64,000 bases of DNA from the NCBI RefSeq assembly GCF_027887165.1, contig NC_077234.1:166876210-166940209 (forward strand). Direction: 5' to 3'. Each line of letters opens with the position of its first letter. Within the stretch, counting starts at the first letter, position 1. This stretch comes from Monodelphis domestica. Taxonomy: Eukaryota > Chordata > Mammalia > Didelphimorphia > Didelphidae. Positions 11,536 to 22,059 of the stretch are shown here, piece by piece. The notes under the pieces are model-generated. The model saw only the letters and a list, made by a program, of their open reading frames with translations. It had not been told where the DNA came from and searched no databases. The position numbers and the translations under genes are program-made.

Positions 11536-12344
11536 CTGGACAAAAATAATAATTATTTAATATTACGATAGGTGATAGCCAATGCATATGCAACATTCAT
11601 AGTAGCTTTGAATTAGAATCACATAGGTTCAACAAAGAACATAAGATACCAGAGCTATCATCTATGGTAGTTGCCCCAGTAGCTTTGCTATTTAATGAAT
11701 ACTTCAACACATGCTTCTTGAGTGAAGTCAGGCATATTTCCCCTTTTTGGGGTGTGAGTATAACTTTTCCAAAGGGATATTGACTTTGGAGATAAAGCAA
11801 GGACAGAAAAAGAAACATCCTTCCTCTCAACAATTCAAGGGGGCACACTCTTTATTATTGATAGTAGGCTCAAGCAACACAGCTTCTATATGCCAAGTGA
11901 CATCACTGCTGGATGAATCCTTGGCTCACCTCTCAATGAATTTGGTCCCAAAGGCTATCCTTTGATCCTCAGGGTTAGCTTGGCTGCAATACCCAGGCTA
12001 CAGTTCATCCCCAGACCTCTACCTCCAATCTCCTTCACTTAAAAGAAAAGAACAAATGCTAAGGCAAATAATGGAAACCTGGGTTTATGGGCCATGTCTT
12101 GGCCTTGAATGGAGAGAGCCTGAGGCCTTTTCCTTTATAGTATTCTGTTTCTTCTTCCATTGGAATCCTACCAGATAGAATCAGTCAAACCAGGAGAAGG
12201 AACAGGATCTAGTCAACTCATACCTAATAGCTCCACAGATAATTAAAGAAGCTCTTCTTTAGGGTAACAATGTCTGAAAATGTTCATAGGGACTGCTCCC
12301 AATCCCAAATTACACATGCCATTTATAATTGCACATTGGTCAGT
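11536..12344. other. Unassigned spacer
   Basis: Overlapping chance frames of 72-83 residues lie on both strands around 11.6-12.0 kb without coding support. No repeat was recognised. Confidence 0.4.
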
Positions 12345-12790
12345 CCCACATTTCACTTGACTTTCTTTGCTGTTCTTCATGGTCCAGCTGAATTGTTCTC
12401 TATTTTCATCCTACAAAATATGTTCTTTCCCATCTCTCATCATCATGCCTTTGCACTAGCTATCCCCCATGCCTATCTTCACTTTTCTGCCTTGCAGAAT
12501 TCTTCACTTCCTTCATGACTCAACCCAAGCAAACCTTAAACCTTTCTTGATTCTCAGAACCATTAGTTTCCTTCTGCCCTTATTATCTTGTGTTCATTTA
12601 CCTTGTACTTATTTTGTATTTACTCTGCATGTTTTCATTCTGTATGTGCTTATTTATGTCCATATTGTCTGCTTTAACAGAATGTAAGGTTCCTGATAGA
12701 AGAACCTGTTTTTTTTTGTAATATTTATTTTTTTATCTCTAGAACAGAGAAATTCCCCAATAAATGTTTCATCGATTGACTCTTTGTTTT
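12345..12790 (+). mobile_element. L2 LINE 3' UTR
   Basis: It reads through the L2 3' consensus order: CCTTTGCACTAGCTATCCCC, CTTCCTTCATGACTCAACCC, CCTTGTACTTATTTTGTATT, AACAGAATGTAAGGTTCCTG and the terminal CCCCAATAAATGTTTCATCG. It is 5'-truncated within the ORF2 end. The reading frames here are accidental. Confidence 0.82.
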
Positions 12791-12931
12791 CTGCTTTTTG
12801 TTCAAATAGCTGTACCTAGTCTTGAAAATAGAAAGGAATATAACATTCACTTCTAACAGCCAAGATGGAAAACTAAGGAATGTTTTAAGCTCACTCAAAC
12901 CCAGCTACAAAAAACACACACAAAAAGTTTT

Positions 12932-13135
12932 TTTTTTTTTAAACCCTTACCTTCCGTCTTGGAGTCAATACTGTGTATTGACTCCAAGGCAGAAGAGTGG
13001 TCAGGGCTAGGCAATGGGGGTCAAGTGACTTGCCCAGGGTCACACAACTGGGAAGTGTCTGAGGCCAGGTTTGAACCTAGGACCTCCTGTCTCTAGGCCT
13101 GGCTCTCAACACACTGAGCTACCCAGCTGCCCCCC
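12932..13135 (-). mobile_element. Well-preserved marsupial SINE with 12-bp target duplication
   Basis: On the minus strand it starts near 13135 with GGGGCAGCTGGGTAGCTCAG and has the B-box GGTTCAAACC and core CTGTGTGACCCTGGGC. It ends with the CCTTGGAGTCAATACAC ... AAGGTAAGGGTTT tail and a poly-A stretch (T-run in plus at 12928-12940). ACAAAAAGTTTT occurs on both sides (12920-12931 and 13136-13147), so it was inserted by LINE machinery into the L1-type element. It is one of the least diverged SINEs here. Confidence 0.92.
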
Positions 13136-13374
13136 ACAAAAAGTTTTAAAACAAATTTTGGAGTGGGAGAACCAACAGAAAGCAAAGTAAAGAAGGGTTT
13201 CAGCCAAAAGAAAATGTAGAGAGCCAGCAGGAGGGACCTATCTTTCTGGAATAAGATATGAGATGAGTGGAATGAGCAGTATAAGGAGCAGCCTGGTTCA
13301 AGCATATGCTGAGGAGTGTGAGAATCTTCCCAGTGCAAACAATAGCTAAGGAGTTTAAGGAGTGATCCAGTATA

Positions 13375-13401
13375 ACAAAACAAAACAAAACAAAACAAAA
13401 C
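13375..13401 (+). repeat. (AAAAC)n microsatellite
   Basis: About five tandem AAAAC units lie within the LINE 5' region. Confidence 0.95.
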
Positions 13402-15280
13402 AGGGGAATCCTGAATGGAAGTAAAAATCCCAGTGCTTGTAATACCAACTGGAGCTTGTAGTTGAAGTGTGGAAACCAGGTAAATCTAGTGAACGTAGAT
13501 ATCTGAGGGGATGCAGGGGCAGTACTACCTCTCCCTGGAAGTATAACTGAGCCTCAAAATACAGGCAAAATCAGAAAATAAGACTTCTCAAATCAGTAAA
13601 AGACAAAGAAAAGGCCTGACTCTGGAAATCTTTTTCAGTAAAACAGAAGACCAAAATGGAAGCTAATAATATGGCAGCAAAAATACCAAAATAGAAATGT
13701 AGGAATGTGTGAATCCTCCAATCCTGAAAGTTTGTCAGACCCAGAATGAACCCACAGAAGAGCTTCAAAATGAGATAAAAAATAAGTAGTAAGAAACTTA
13801 GAAGAAAAATTAGAAAATAAAATGATACAAAAAGTTTATATCTTAGAGCAAAATATCACTGAAGAAAACAGATTCCTAAATAAGGAAATACAAAACCTCA
13901 AACCTGAAAATAACTATCTAAGAAAGGAAATACAAAGCATCAAAAAGAAAATGGCTCCCTAAAAATTAGAATTGGATAAATGGAACTTAAAGACTCCATA
14001 TGACAGCAGGAAACAATAAAAGAAATTTACAAGAATTAAAAAAAAAAAAACCAGAAGAAAATTTAAACTATGTTACTGGAAAAACAACTGTCTTGGAAAA
14101 TAAATGCAGGAGAGAAAACCTAAAAGTCATTGGACTACCTGAAAACCATGATAACAAAATAGCTTAGATACCATATTGCCATAAATTATTAAGAAGAACT
14201 AGCCTGATGTTCTTGAACAAGATGATAAAAATGAGAATTAAAAGAACCCACCAACCACTGCCTAAAAGAGAGCCCAAATTTAAGAGTCACAGGTCTGTTA
14301 CAGCCGAATTCCAGAACTTCCAGGCCAAGGATAAAATACTGCAAGCAGCCAGAAAAAAAAAAAAAAACCCAAACCCTCAAATATCATGGAGCTACGGTCA
14401 AGACTACATAGGAACTAGCAGCTTCTACATTAAAGTCCTAGAAAGTATGGAATATGATATTCCACAAGGCAAAAGATCTAGGACTACAACCAAGACTTAT
14501 CTACCTAGCAAAAATGAGCATAATATTCTAGGGGAAGAAATACACAGTTAATGAACTAGAAGACTTCCAGCCATTCCTGATGAAATGACCAGAGCTAAAA
14601 CTCATCTTACCCTATAGGGAAATAAGAAGGAGAGGAGGAATAATAAAAGGGGGGGACAACAAAAGGTAGGGAGGGAGAGGACAGCACACTTAAAGCATGG
14701 AGATACATACAGAGTAAAGGTATAGGGCTGAAACAGAATCTACTTTGCTTCAGTCAAAGTTAAAAAATCAGGGGTAACAATTATCTCAGATAAAATAAAG
14801 GTACTTTAAAGTACACAGATAAAAGTAAAAAAATGATCTAGTTAAAAGAAGAAAGGAAGGAAATTACATCTTGATAAAAGGTACTGTAGATAATCACAGT
14901 AATAGTAATACAGTACAAAGATCAACTACGAATAACTATGATAAGCAATTTAAGGATCCAGGACAGCTCCAAGGGACTCATGATGAAAAAGGCTTTCAAC
15001 TGCTATAGAAGAACTGATGGAGTGTGAATACAGATTGAAGTATGCCATTCTTTACCTTATTTCTTCAATGAATTTTCTCCAGTGTAAGTAATATGTTTTT
15101 TCATATGATAAAAATGTAAATATATAGTATAATAACATGCATAAATTATATCATACTATGTATAGTCTTGAAGAAGGAGGAGGTGGTAAAAGGGAAAGAG
15201 AGAACATGGATCACAAAATGTCATAAAACAATTACTGAAAATTGTACTTACATGTAATTTGAAAATGAAAACCTTAAAAA

Positions 15281-15574
15281 AAGGACTAAACTTTAATATT
15301 TTAAATGATTTGTGATATAGTTAGTGTGGACATTCTCTCTGCTGGTTCAGACCAACAGCAAGTCATGCCTTCTTATCTTCTATGAATCTTTCCTTAATTT
15401 TCTCATAGATACTCCTCAGAGACTTCCCAACATGTTCCAGCCTTCCATTTGTCATTCTAATTTTTTGTGGATATTAGTGTCCCACTCAGGCTATATATCT
15501 GTCATTCTCCACTATTGTTAAATAACCATTCCACTTTCTTTTCCAGTGTTTTACATCCTTGAAAGGAAGCATGA
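15281..15574. other. Unassigned spacer
   Basis: A chance 65-residue plus-strand frame spans 15324-15521. Nothing was recognised. Confidence 0.4.
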
Positions 15575-15760
15575 TGTACTGGATGACATTCTACAGTTGG
15601 ACTGAGGAAGACCTGTGTTAAAAATCTACTTTAGAGACTTTCTGTGTATCCTTGAGAAAATCACTTACCTTTTCCTTGCTTCAGTTTTCTCATCTCAAAA
15701 GTGGCAATGGTAAAATCTATGGCATTTGGCTCATGGTTCTGTTATGAGGATCCTAGATCT
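15575..15760 (+). mobile_element. Marsupial SINE relic
   Basis: GGACTGAGGAAGACCTGTGT, CCTTGAGAAAATCACTTACC and TTTTCTCATCTCAAAAGTGG follow the order of the CORE-SINE. The head is largely lost. Confidence 0.65.
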
Positions 15761-15761
15761 A

Positions 15762-15942
15762 GAGCTTGAAAGAACCTGAGAGACTATACAGTCTAACCTC
15801 TTCATTTTATAGGTGAGTAATTTGAGGCCCCAAAAATATTCCATCATTTATCTAAGGCCATATAGGCAGTAAACATCAGAAATGGGATTTGAATGCACAT
15901 CCTCACATTCCATAGCAGTGTTTATCCCAATGTACCATGTTG
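15762..15942 (+). mobile_element. MIR/Ther1 SINE
   Basis: CTAGATCTAGAGCTTGAAAG, CTTCATTTTATAGGTGAG, AAGGCCATATAGGCAGTAAAC and GGGATTTGAATGCACATCC give a full set of decayed Ther1 blocks. Confidence 0.75.
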
Positions 15943-15945
15943 TTT

Positions 15946-16191
15946 TGATTATTTAGTTGTTTCAATTGTATTTAACTCTTTCAACCCTATTTGGGATTTC
16001 CCTGTGCAAAGATACTGATGTGGTTTGTCATTTCCATCTCCAGTTTCTTTTATAAATGAGGAAACTGAGGCAAATAGGGTGAAGTAACTTGTCCAAGGTC
16101 ACACAGCCAGTAAGTTTCTGAGGTTGGATTTGAACTCAGTTCTTCCTGTCTCCAGGCCTGATCCTCTATACAATGTGCTACCTGGTTGTCC
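15946..16191 (-). mobile_element. Marsupial SINE, antisense
   Basis: Minus-strand reading gives GGACAACCAGGTAGCACA, a B-box GTTCAAATCCAACC, CTGTGTGACCTTGGACAAG and TTTCCTCATTTATAAAAG, then the long-form tail. It is nearly complete. Confidence 0.88.
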
Positions 16192-16231
16192 TTGTCTACC
16201 ATGTTGCTACTTTGTACATCTTAAAGAATTA

Positions 16232-16714
16232 TAGTAGAAATCCATTTTATGCAAATTCAACACATGCAAATTAAGGTATTGGCAGTGGAAAAAAATTAAG
16301 TCAGAAAGAGATGAAAAATAAAAAAATAATGTGCTAAATCCACACCATATTTTCTTCTGGTATAAAGCCTCTCAGCAGTTTCCCCAATCATACTCACTCT
16401 CCCTCTGAGAAGTGTTAGTGGGAGTCATTACACTGCTTTTTGCCAAACATTAGCTTTCACATCAGTTTCTGTCTGGAGTTCTTTCTTGTGTCTGAATCAC
16501 AGCAAAACTTCTTGTTGTTTCCTTAATGCTATTTAGCTATTAATAATGGCTCCCAAGTACAAGAGTAGTAATGCTGGTAGCTCTTATAAGATTAATTTGT
16601 GTTTAGATATAGTCTTATAAAATTTTTTACTAATAGAATTCTCTATTATGCATGATGTCTAACTTACTCGAAGGGTCTTGGAGAGTTTGGGTTGTATAAA
16701 ACTAGGTCCTACTG
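16232..16714 (+). mobile_element. Tigger/pogo DNA transposon deletion derivative
   Basis: The termini TAGTAGAAATCCATTTTATG (left) and the reverse complement of the right end, CAGTAGGACCTAGTTTTATA, are inverted repeats. TA dinucleotides abut both ends (16230-16231 and 16715-16716). At 16546 an ATG opens a short peptide MAPKYKSSNAGSSYK, which resembles the start of pogo/Tigger-class transposases. The rest of the transposase, normally about 500 residues, is deleted, so the element is 483 bp and non-autonomous. Confidence 0.75.
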
Positions 16715-16789
16715 TATATCAATTAATATAATTGATTGTTTTTCAGGCAACCTTTTACTATCCAAATATTATCAGTAATCTGCTACTGT

Positions 16790-17086
16790 TGTAAAATTTA
16801 AATTAATATCTAATAACTCCAAGTATAACATTTTATAAGATTTGTTAATAATCACTTAAAGTAGAAGAAATAAAATAAACAAAATTAGAAAGCCTAAGTA
16901 AAATAGATATGGGTAAAATTCTCCTGCCTGACTCTAATCCAACCTCCACAGCTGCATTTCCAGAAGAGAGAGAGCAAAGACAGAGCTACATAAAGCTTAT
17001 ATTCTCCCTACATTAGCATATGAAGTGAGAAGGAACATGGGAATCTGGGAAAGAGAGTCCCTGGGGAGAAAAATAATAATTACCCA
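16790..17086 (-). repeat. Element B 3' LTR
   Basis: It reads TGTAAAATTTAAATTAATAT at the low end, the partner of 21656. In element orientation it contains TTATTAACAAATC, where the other copy has the polyadenylation signal AATAAA. It ends at ...TTACCCA, a mutated form of the TTACACA seen in the other LTR. Confidence 0.8.
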
Positions 17087-17095
17087 ATTCCCCTG
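17087..17095 (-). promoter_or_regulatory. Element B polypurine-tract-like site
   Basis: The minus strand reads CAGGGGAAT immediately upstream of the 3' LTR. It is the counterpart of the cleaner AGGGGGGAT in element A at 32202-32210. Confidence 0.55.
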
Positions 17096-17862
17096 TGATT
17101 CCATTGGGAAACAAGCATGTAGAAATCTTCCAGATTTATGTGCCTAGTTTCCCCAATGAATCAGTACACATAACCAACTTATATCTCTAAAGATCTTTAA
17201 CTAGAGATACATATAATATTGTACTTTCTAAGGGAAATCAAAATAATATGGGAATGAGAGGGAAATAAAAGAGAAAGAGAAGAAAATCAATGTTAGGTAC
17301 ATTGACTAAAAGCCAATAAGAGGGCTTTTCCAATCCCTTTGGCATTAGAGAGTACAGTCAAAATAAATGTGTTCAATCACCCACAGTTCAATACACTACA
17401 ATCCAAAGTTCATTCTGGATCTTTTGTGTAGTGTGTGGTTTCTGCAGGTTTCTTTATGATGCCTTCTCCAAACAGTTCACTTTCTCGATTCAGGGAGGTA
17501 GCAAGTTTCTTATCCTAAAATTACTCTCAAACAAGAAAAAATTTTATAAATCTAGAATTTTATGATAATAATACAATCCCCACTGAGGAGGATGTTGACT
17601 AACACACAGATCACCCTGGGATACATGACCAAGTTATGAAGTATATGAATCAATTGTCAACAGAAAATTAAAAAAAAATCAGAAAAACCCAAATAAAAGA
17701 GAAAAAAGTAACTTCTGGATGAAACATAAAATATAAAAGTCTTATGTAAAACAATTCTAAGGTAAGAAGAACAAATCTATAATAGGTCCTAGAATCAAGG
17801 CCCAATTAAAGTGATTTATGTCCCCCAAGCAATTTTGTAGTAGCAATTTTGCCCTTGCTCAA

Positions 17863-18204
17863 TCAGCAGCCAGCACTACAGAAAATTGCCACACTATGAA
17901 AGAGAGAGAAAAGGACTAGATTTTGAAGCAGAAGGGAAATATCATTCCCTGGTCTGATTTTTATCTTTGCTCTCAGGGGTAGGGGAGCCAAGATGGCAAC
18001 CAAACTGAGGTACTTGATAGAAGTCTGGATCTGGCATGAGGGAATCCTGCATCTGACTTTGTAAACATCCTCTTCCTTAAATCCTAAAATAAGTTCAAGT
18101 CCCCTGTCTTGTTGCAGAATCTCATCAATCCCACCAGTATTGGTTAGTTTCCTTGAACTTTTGCTCTTTGGCACTATGCAGGTTAACTTTGTGCTCCTTG
18201 GCAC
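17863..18204 (-). pseudogene. Element B 3' internal frame (decayed)
   Basis: This 113-residue frame has no recognisable domain. Near its C-terminus it contains PGNDIS, which aligns by position and DNA context with the GNDISPSK end of the 286-residue protein of element A. Flanking DNA (for example GGAAATRTCATTCCCT) is also shared. It probably represents the decayed 3' end of the same internal gene. The start chosen by the frame is not meaningful. I cannot infer a function. Confidence 0.4.
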
Positions 18205-19784
18205 TGTGCAGTGCTTCTTTAATTATTCCTTCTCCTGGAATCAGACACAATTATTAAGTAAAGTCCTATAATATTTAACAATCAATGGCAGGTTTCCATA
18301 GTCTAATGCTTTTGGGTATGCATTGACAGTAGAGCCAATGGATATTTTAAAGTTACCATAGTGCAAAATCAAAAAACCAGTAAAACATGTACTTCAAGTA
18401 TAAAAAATGAGAGGAAAAAGAAAACTCAAATATGCTATCGCACATACAAGGAAAAACAATAATAAAATTAAAATAAAATAAAAAACATATTTCATATTCA
18501 GTGACACAGTGTTTTACACAAGTTGAGGCACAATACAAAGGTTTCTCATTCAAAAATGAGATCCATTATCTTTTTAACTTGGCCATGATCCACAGTGTGA
18601 ATGCACATTATTTTTACCAAGTAACAACTTTTTAAAAGAGTAGTACAGTAGCTAATGCACATTCAAAGAAGTACTATACTCCCCCAAATCATAATCGGCC
18701 AGCTAATGAAAATAGCAAACAAACCCACTATCATTAGGATTCACATGAGTTGCTGTATGACATTAAAAAAAAAAAAACATTGAAGGTCATGGATACTTGT
18801 CATAAGTTCTCCAGAATCTAGCCAATCTATAAACCTTGTTGAAGATATTTCTAACAAAGTCTACTGACATCATTCCAAAATGTGGCAGAAGAAACCAGAA
18901 AAAACAACAAAAAAAAACAAAAACAACCCTATACTGCTGATAAAACCTTTTGGGTCTAAAATGCCACCAAGAATTTAGATCATTCTGGTGGAAGGGTAGA
19001 GTAAGCTGAAGAGTTAAAAATATAAAACCAATCTAGGGGTTACAAAGCCCCCTGGTAAAACCCTCTCACCTCCTCAATGAGATTATAACCCATCATGGGG
19101 TAACCAAACCCTTGGGAAACCTCCCTCCTCTGGTATAAGTCTATAATAGCCTTAAAAGACATGTCTTTATAGGTCCCATCCATTGCATTGTGGAGGTGAG
19201 GAATACATTAGTGGAAATCACTTCTGATGTCTCATTCATTACATTTTCATAAATTCAGGGGTGGGGAATACAATAGTGTTATTGCACATCACTTCAATTA
19301 CTAAATAGACCCTTACTTAATCATACAAACAACTCAAAGGAAGGCAAATGATCAATCAGAGGTAGTGGTGATACTAGATATTTGAAAATCACTTTTGAAG
19401 ACCCCTTAAAATCAATTGATAATTTTAGCTCCTTAAGTTCTCCAGAGGTTGTAGACAGGTTGTAACTGCTTTGATGGAGTCCATCCATCATCATCTATAT
19501 GACAATTAACAAAGGCAAAAAGGAACAAAAGGCCATTAAGGCAACATGTGACCTTACTGGATCCGACGACAAATCCAACATCCAAAAGGATTATGGTTTT
19601 TCCATGGAAAAAAATTTTGTCCAAGTTGTTTATCGACTTTTATAATGGTATTTTATCCAATCCACTCATAGGGGGAGTGTACAAATGAAAACAATGTAAC
19701 AGAATATATAGCTAATGGCCAAAACATAGTAGCTGAAAATGACATAGTGTAACAGAAGATACTATATTAGATAAATATGTGAAC

Positions 19785-20479
19785 TGTGAATTTTAAAACT
19801 ACTCCACCCTACTCAAACCATACTTTAGAAGATCTGATTTAGGTATTTCCTGATTAGTAACAATGGAGATACTTGGTTTAACAGAATCAGGTCTTGGGAA
19901 CTCTACATTGCTCCACCCTACTTAGTTTAACAAGGTCAAGAATGTCTGAACTATACTCAAGGATTAAGTATCTGTGGAAATGGCCTTCAACAGATATGTG
20001 CAGAAACAGTGGACAGACCCCTGGGCTGTCCTAAGTCAAGCTAAGCTATCATTGGTACCGATAAGATGCAGGAAAGTGACATAAAACCGTCTATATAAGG
20101 CATGTCACTTCCTCTCTTCTCCCTCTTTTCCCAGAGAGGCGACTCTGCTTGGCAGCATGCTAAGCATTCTGACATCTTGGCGTGGTGGCAGCTATTTGTC
20201 TGGGTTTGGTGGTGAGTTTGCCCTTGAACTGATTCAGGTTCAGGCATCTTGGCTGAGCCCTTTTGGAGTTCAGGTTGATTCCTTCCTCCTTACTCTCCAA
20301 AACCTTACCTTCCTAGAGCCTCTGGTCTTCCTCCTGGCACTAGCCTTGTGAGAGAATCCTACACTCTTTCCTTCTTCCTTCTTCTTAATTTCTTTCCACT
20401 ATATATATATATTTGGGATATCCATGGTGACCAAGTAATTGACATAGTTTAGGTCACAACGCTAAAATTATCCTTTACA
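19785..20479 (+). mobile_element. Solo LTR with GAAC target duplication
   Basis: It runs from TGTGAATTTTAAAACTAC to CCTTTACA, 695 bp, flanked by GAAC on both sides (19781-19784, 20480-20483). It includes a TATA-like CTATATAAGGC at about 20091 and the superfamily block GGTGACCAAG near the 3' end. It is about 87% similar by eye to the LTR at 24684. It lies inside element B in opposite orientation, so it inserted later and then lost its internal region by LTR recombination. Confidence 0.88.
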
Positions 20480-20646
20480 GAACTTAAAAAAAAACAAAAT
20501 TTAATTTTAAAACAAACAATCAGCAAATACAATATATATGACAGGATGTGAGCAATGAATTCAAGAGTCTTTTTCTCCAATTCTGATAGCTGTGTTACAG
20601 AGACTTCTTCACTATTTGGAGGGGAACAAACTGAAACAGTTAACAA
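20480..20646 (-). pseudogene. Element B frame with one membrane segment, cut by solo LTR
   Basis: On the minus strand an ATG at 20646 opens a frame with a polar N-terminus (about 35 residues). A hydrophobic segment HILSYILYLLIVCF and basic residues follow. The frame enters the solo LTR at 20479 and stops. A short N-terminus, a membrane segment and basic residues recall the start of the element A protein, but no residue-level homology is evident. The true extent before the insertion is unknown. Confidence 0.3.
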
Positions 20647-21383
20647 TCAGGCAAATGAAGTCTGAAAAGGCTTAAAATTCACCTCCAGAGAGTTTTAAGG
20701 TTCCTTCCCGTCCCGAGTGTCATCATCCAACTAGATTCCTTTGGTCATACTTCTGGGGTTCCCCATACCTGTACTGAACATAGTATGAATGAACCCCATA
20801 TTGGATGTGTTTCAGAGACTAGGCAGGGAAAATAGCAAGGGGATTTAGGGAGATGAATCTCCCCTCTGATTCTTGAGATTACTCAATCTATCAACTGAAA
20901 GGTATTCAATCAGTACACCCAGGAACTAGTAAGAAAAGACACCCTAAAACTTTGAGCTGTGCAAGCTTTCTGGGAATAGGACCTGTTTGAGATTGGCGGG
21001 AAACTGGGCCATGCTTGCAATTTGATTTCCTGTCATAGGTGGCACTACCCTAGTATGTACTGACTAAAGTTAAGAGGTTTGGAAGAATAACCTTCCTTCC
21101 TTCTCCTCCCCCCAAGGGGTAAAAACCCTAGGGAGCCACTTGCTTGACTTCTGCTCCCTTTGATTGCTCTCCACAGCTATGTGGGAAGGGAGTTAAGAGG
21201 GGGGAAGCTTGCCCTCAGGTGAAATCCCTGGGGAAAGTAATTGTTACCTAAGAGAAATATCCAGGCTTCCAAGGCAGCAGCAAGTACTCAGTTATTAGCA
21301 ATGTAATGGAAAGGGGAAATTCATACTTCATCAGCCACATGGAAAACAGCTCCCCAGGACCCCCAGCCAGTGTCTGGTGAAAC

Positions 21384-21460
21384 ATGGTAGGCAGTGGCAG
21401 CAATGGCAGCAGCAGTAGCAATAGTGGTGGTGGCAGCGGTGGTGGTGATGGCAAAGGTAG
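21384..21460. repeat. GGC/AGC/GGT trinucleotide-rich tract
   Basis: Imperfect GGCAGCAGY and GGTGGTGGC triplets lie in the 5' leader of element B. The poly-Gly/Ser or poly-Leu/Pro frames on either strand come from the triplet repetition. Confidence 0.8.
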
Positions 21461-21633
21461 GTGGGTGGTTGCAGGTTTGGCTCCTCCCATTGGTGGGTCC
21501 CCACCACTGAGAAGAGTACCCCAGAGGGGGAGGGTGAAAAGGGCTAGGGCAGAGAGGAAACATGTTTTTTTTTAAAATAATCTACTTCCTATCTTTACTC
21601 AAAGGCTGTCTTAAAACAAGATCAAAGATTCTA

Positions 21634-21650
21634 TCCCTCCATGGTTGCCA
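21634..21650 (-). promoter_or_regulatory. Element B primer-binding-like site
   Basis: The plus strand reads TCCCTCCATGGTTGCCA, ending in CCA five bases from the LTR edge. From family knowledge this resembles the 3' end of a tRNA-Arg (about 14 of 17 positions as I recall it). A minus-strand element would use its complement to bind that tRNA as reverse-transcription primer. Confidence 0.5.
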
Positions 21651-21655
21651 AACAA

Positions 21656-21956
21656 TGTAAAATTTATATTAATATCTAATAACTCCAAGTATAATATTTT
21701 ATAAGATTTATTAATAATCACTTAAAGTAGAATAAATAAAAGAAACAAAATTAGAAAGCATAAATAGAAAAGACATGGGTAAAAATTTCCTGCCTGGCTC
21801 TAACCCAAACTCCACAACTGCATTTCCAAGAGAAGAGAGAGAGAGCAAGGAGGGAGCTACACAAAGCTTATATCCTCCCTATGTTAGCACATAACATGAG
21901 AAGAAACATGGGAAGCCAGAAAAGAGATTCCCTGGGAAGCAAATCCTAATTACACA
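21656..21956 (-). repeat. Element B 5' LTR
   Basis: It is 301 bp, from TGTAAAATTTATATTAATAT to TACACA (plus reading). In element orientation AATAAATCTTATAAAA near 21700-21715 supplies a polyadenylation signal. Confidence 0.8.
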
Positions 21957-22059
21957 ATTAAAGTACACTTACCATGGTTTCCATGGTCCTTTACATCACC
22001 TGAATTTTTAACACATCTGGGATAGTGGTAAGCTTGTTCGATCAGAAAATTTTAATCCC

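Larger units (their letters stand above)
12845..15280 (+). mobile_element. L1-derived LINE with ORF1 joined to 3' region (HAL1-like)
   Basis: It begins with an L1-like 5' UTR (AACAGCCAAGATGG near 12847), which a SINE (12932-13135) and an AAAAC repeat interrupt. From about 13800 the translation shows a charged helical stretch, then the ORF1 RNA-binding region, visible as KVIGLPENHDN near 14125. Downstream, where about 4 kb of ORF2 would be expected, only a few hundred bp remain. They are followed by an L1 3' UTR (GATCCAGGACAGCTCCAAGG, AACTGATGGAGTGTGAATAC). The layout resembles half-L1 elements, but a simple deletion is equally possible. Frames are broken. Confidence 0.7.
16790..21956 (-). mobile_element. 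Element B: minus-strand LTR retroelement, degraded
   Basis: Two direct repeats of about 300 bp (16790-17086 and 21656-21956, roughly 88% identical) bound the element. Next to the upper repeat lies a minus-strand primer-binding-like site, and next to the lower one a short purine tract, so transcription would run right to left. A plus-strand solo LTR (19785-20479) is inserted in it. Without that insert the element is about 4.5 kb. I see no recognisable gag, protease, polymerase or envelope domain; minus-strand frames are short and broken. Its 3' internal segment is homologous to that of element A although the LTRs differ. Flanking bases (CTGT and ATTA) do not form a target duplication, so one end may have been rearranged. 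Confidence 0.75.

Noticed and set aside
19785..20479. This LTR as the 5' LTR of element C
   Set aside because: It has its own matching 4-bp flanks (GAAC) and lies inside minus-strand element B, so a solo LTR explains it better.
21248..21575. Pro/Leu-rich and Gly/Ser-rich frames
   Set aside because: They come from the GGC/AGC trinucleotide tract in the leader of element B.
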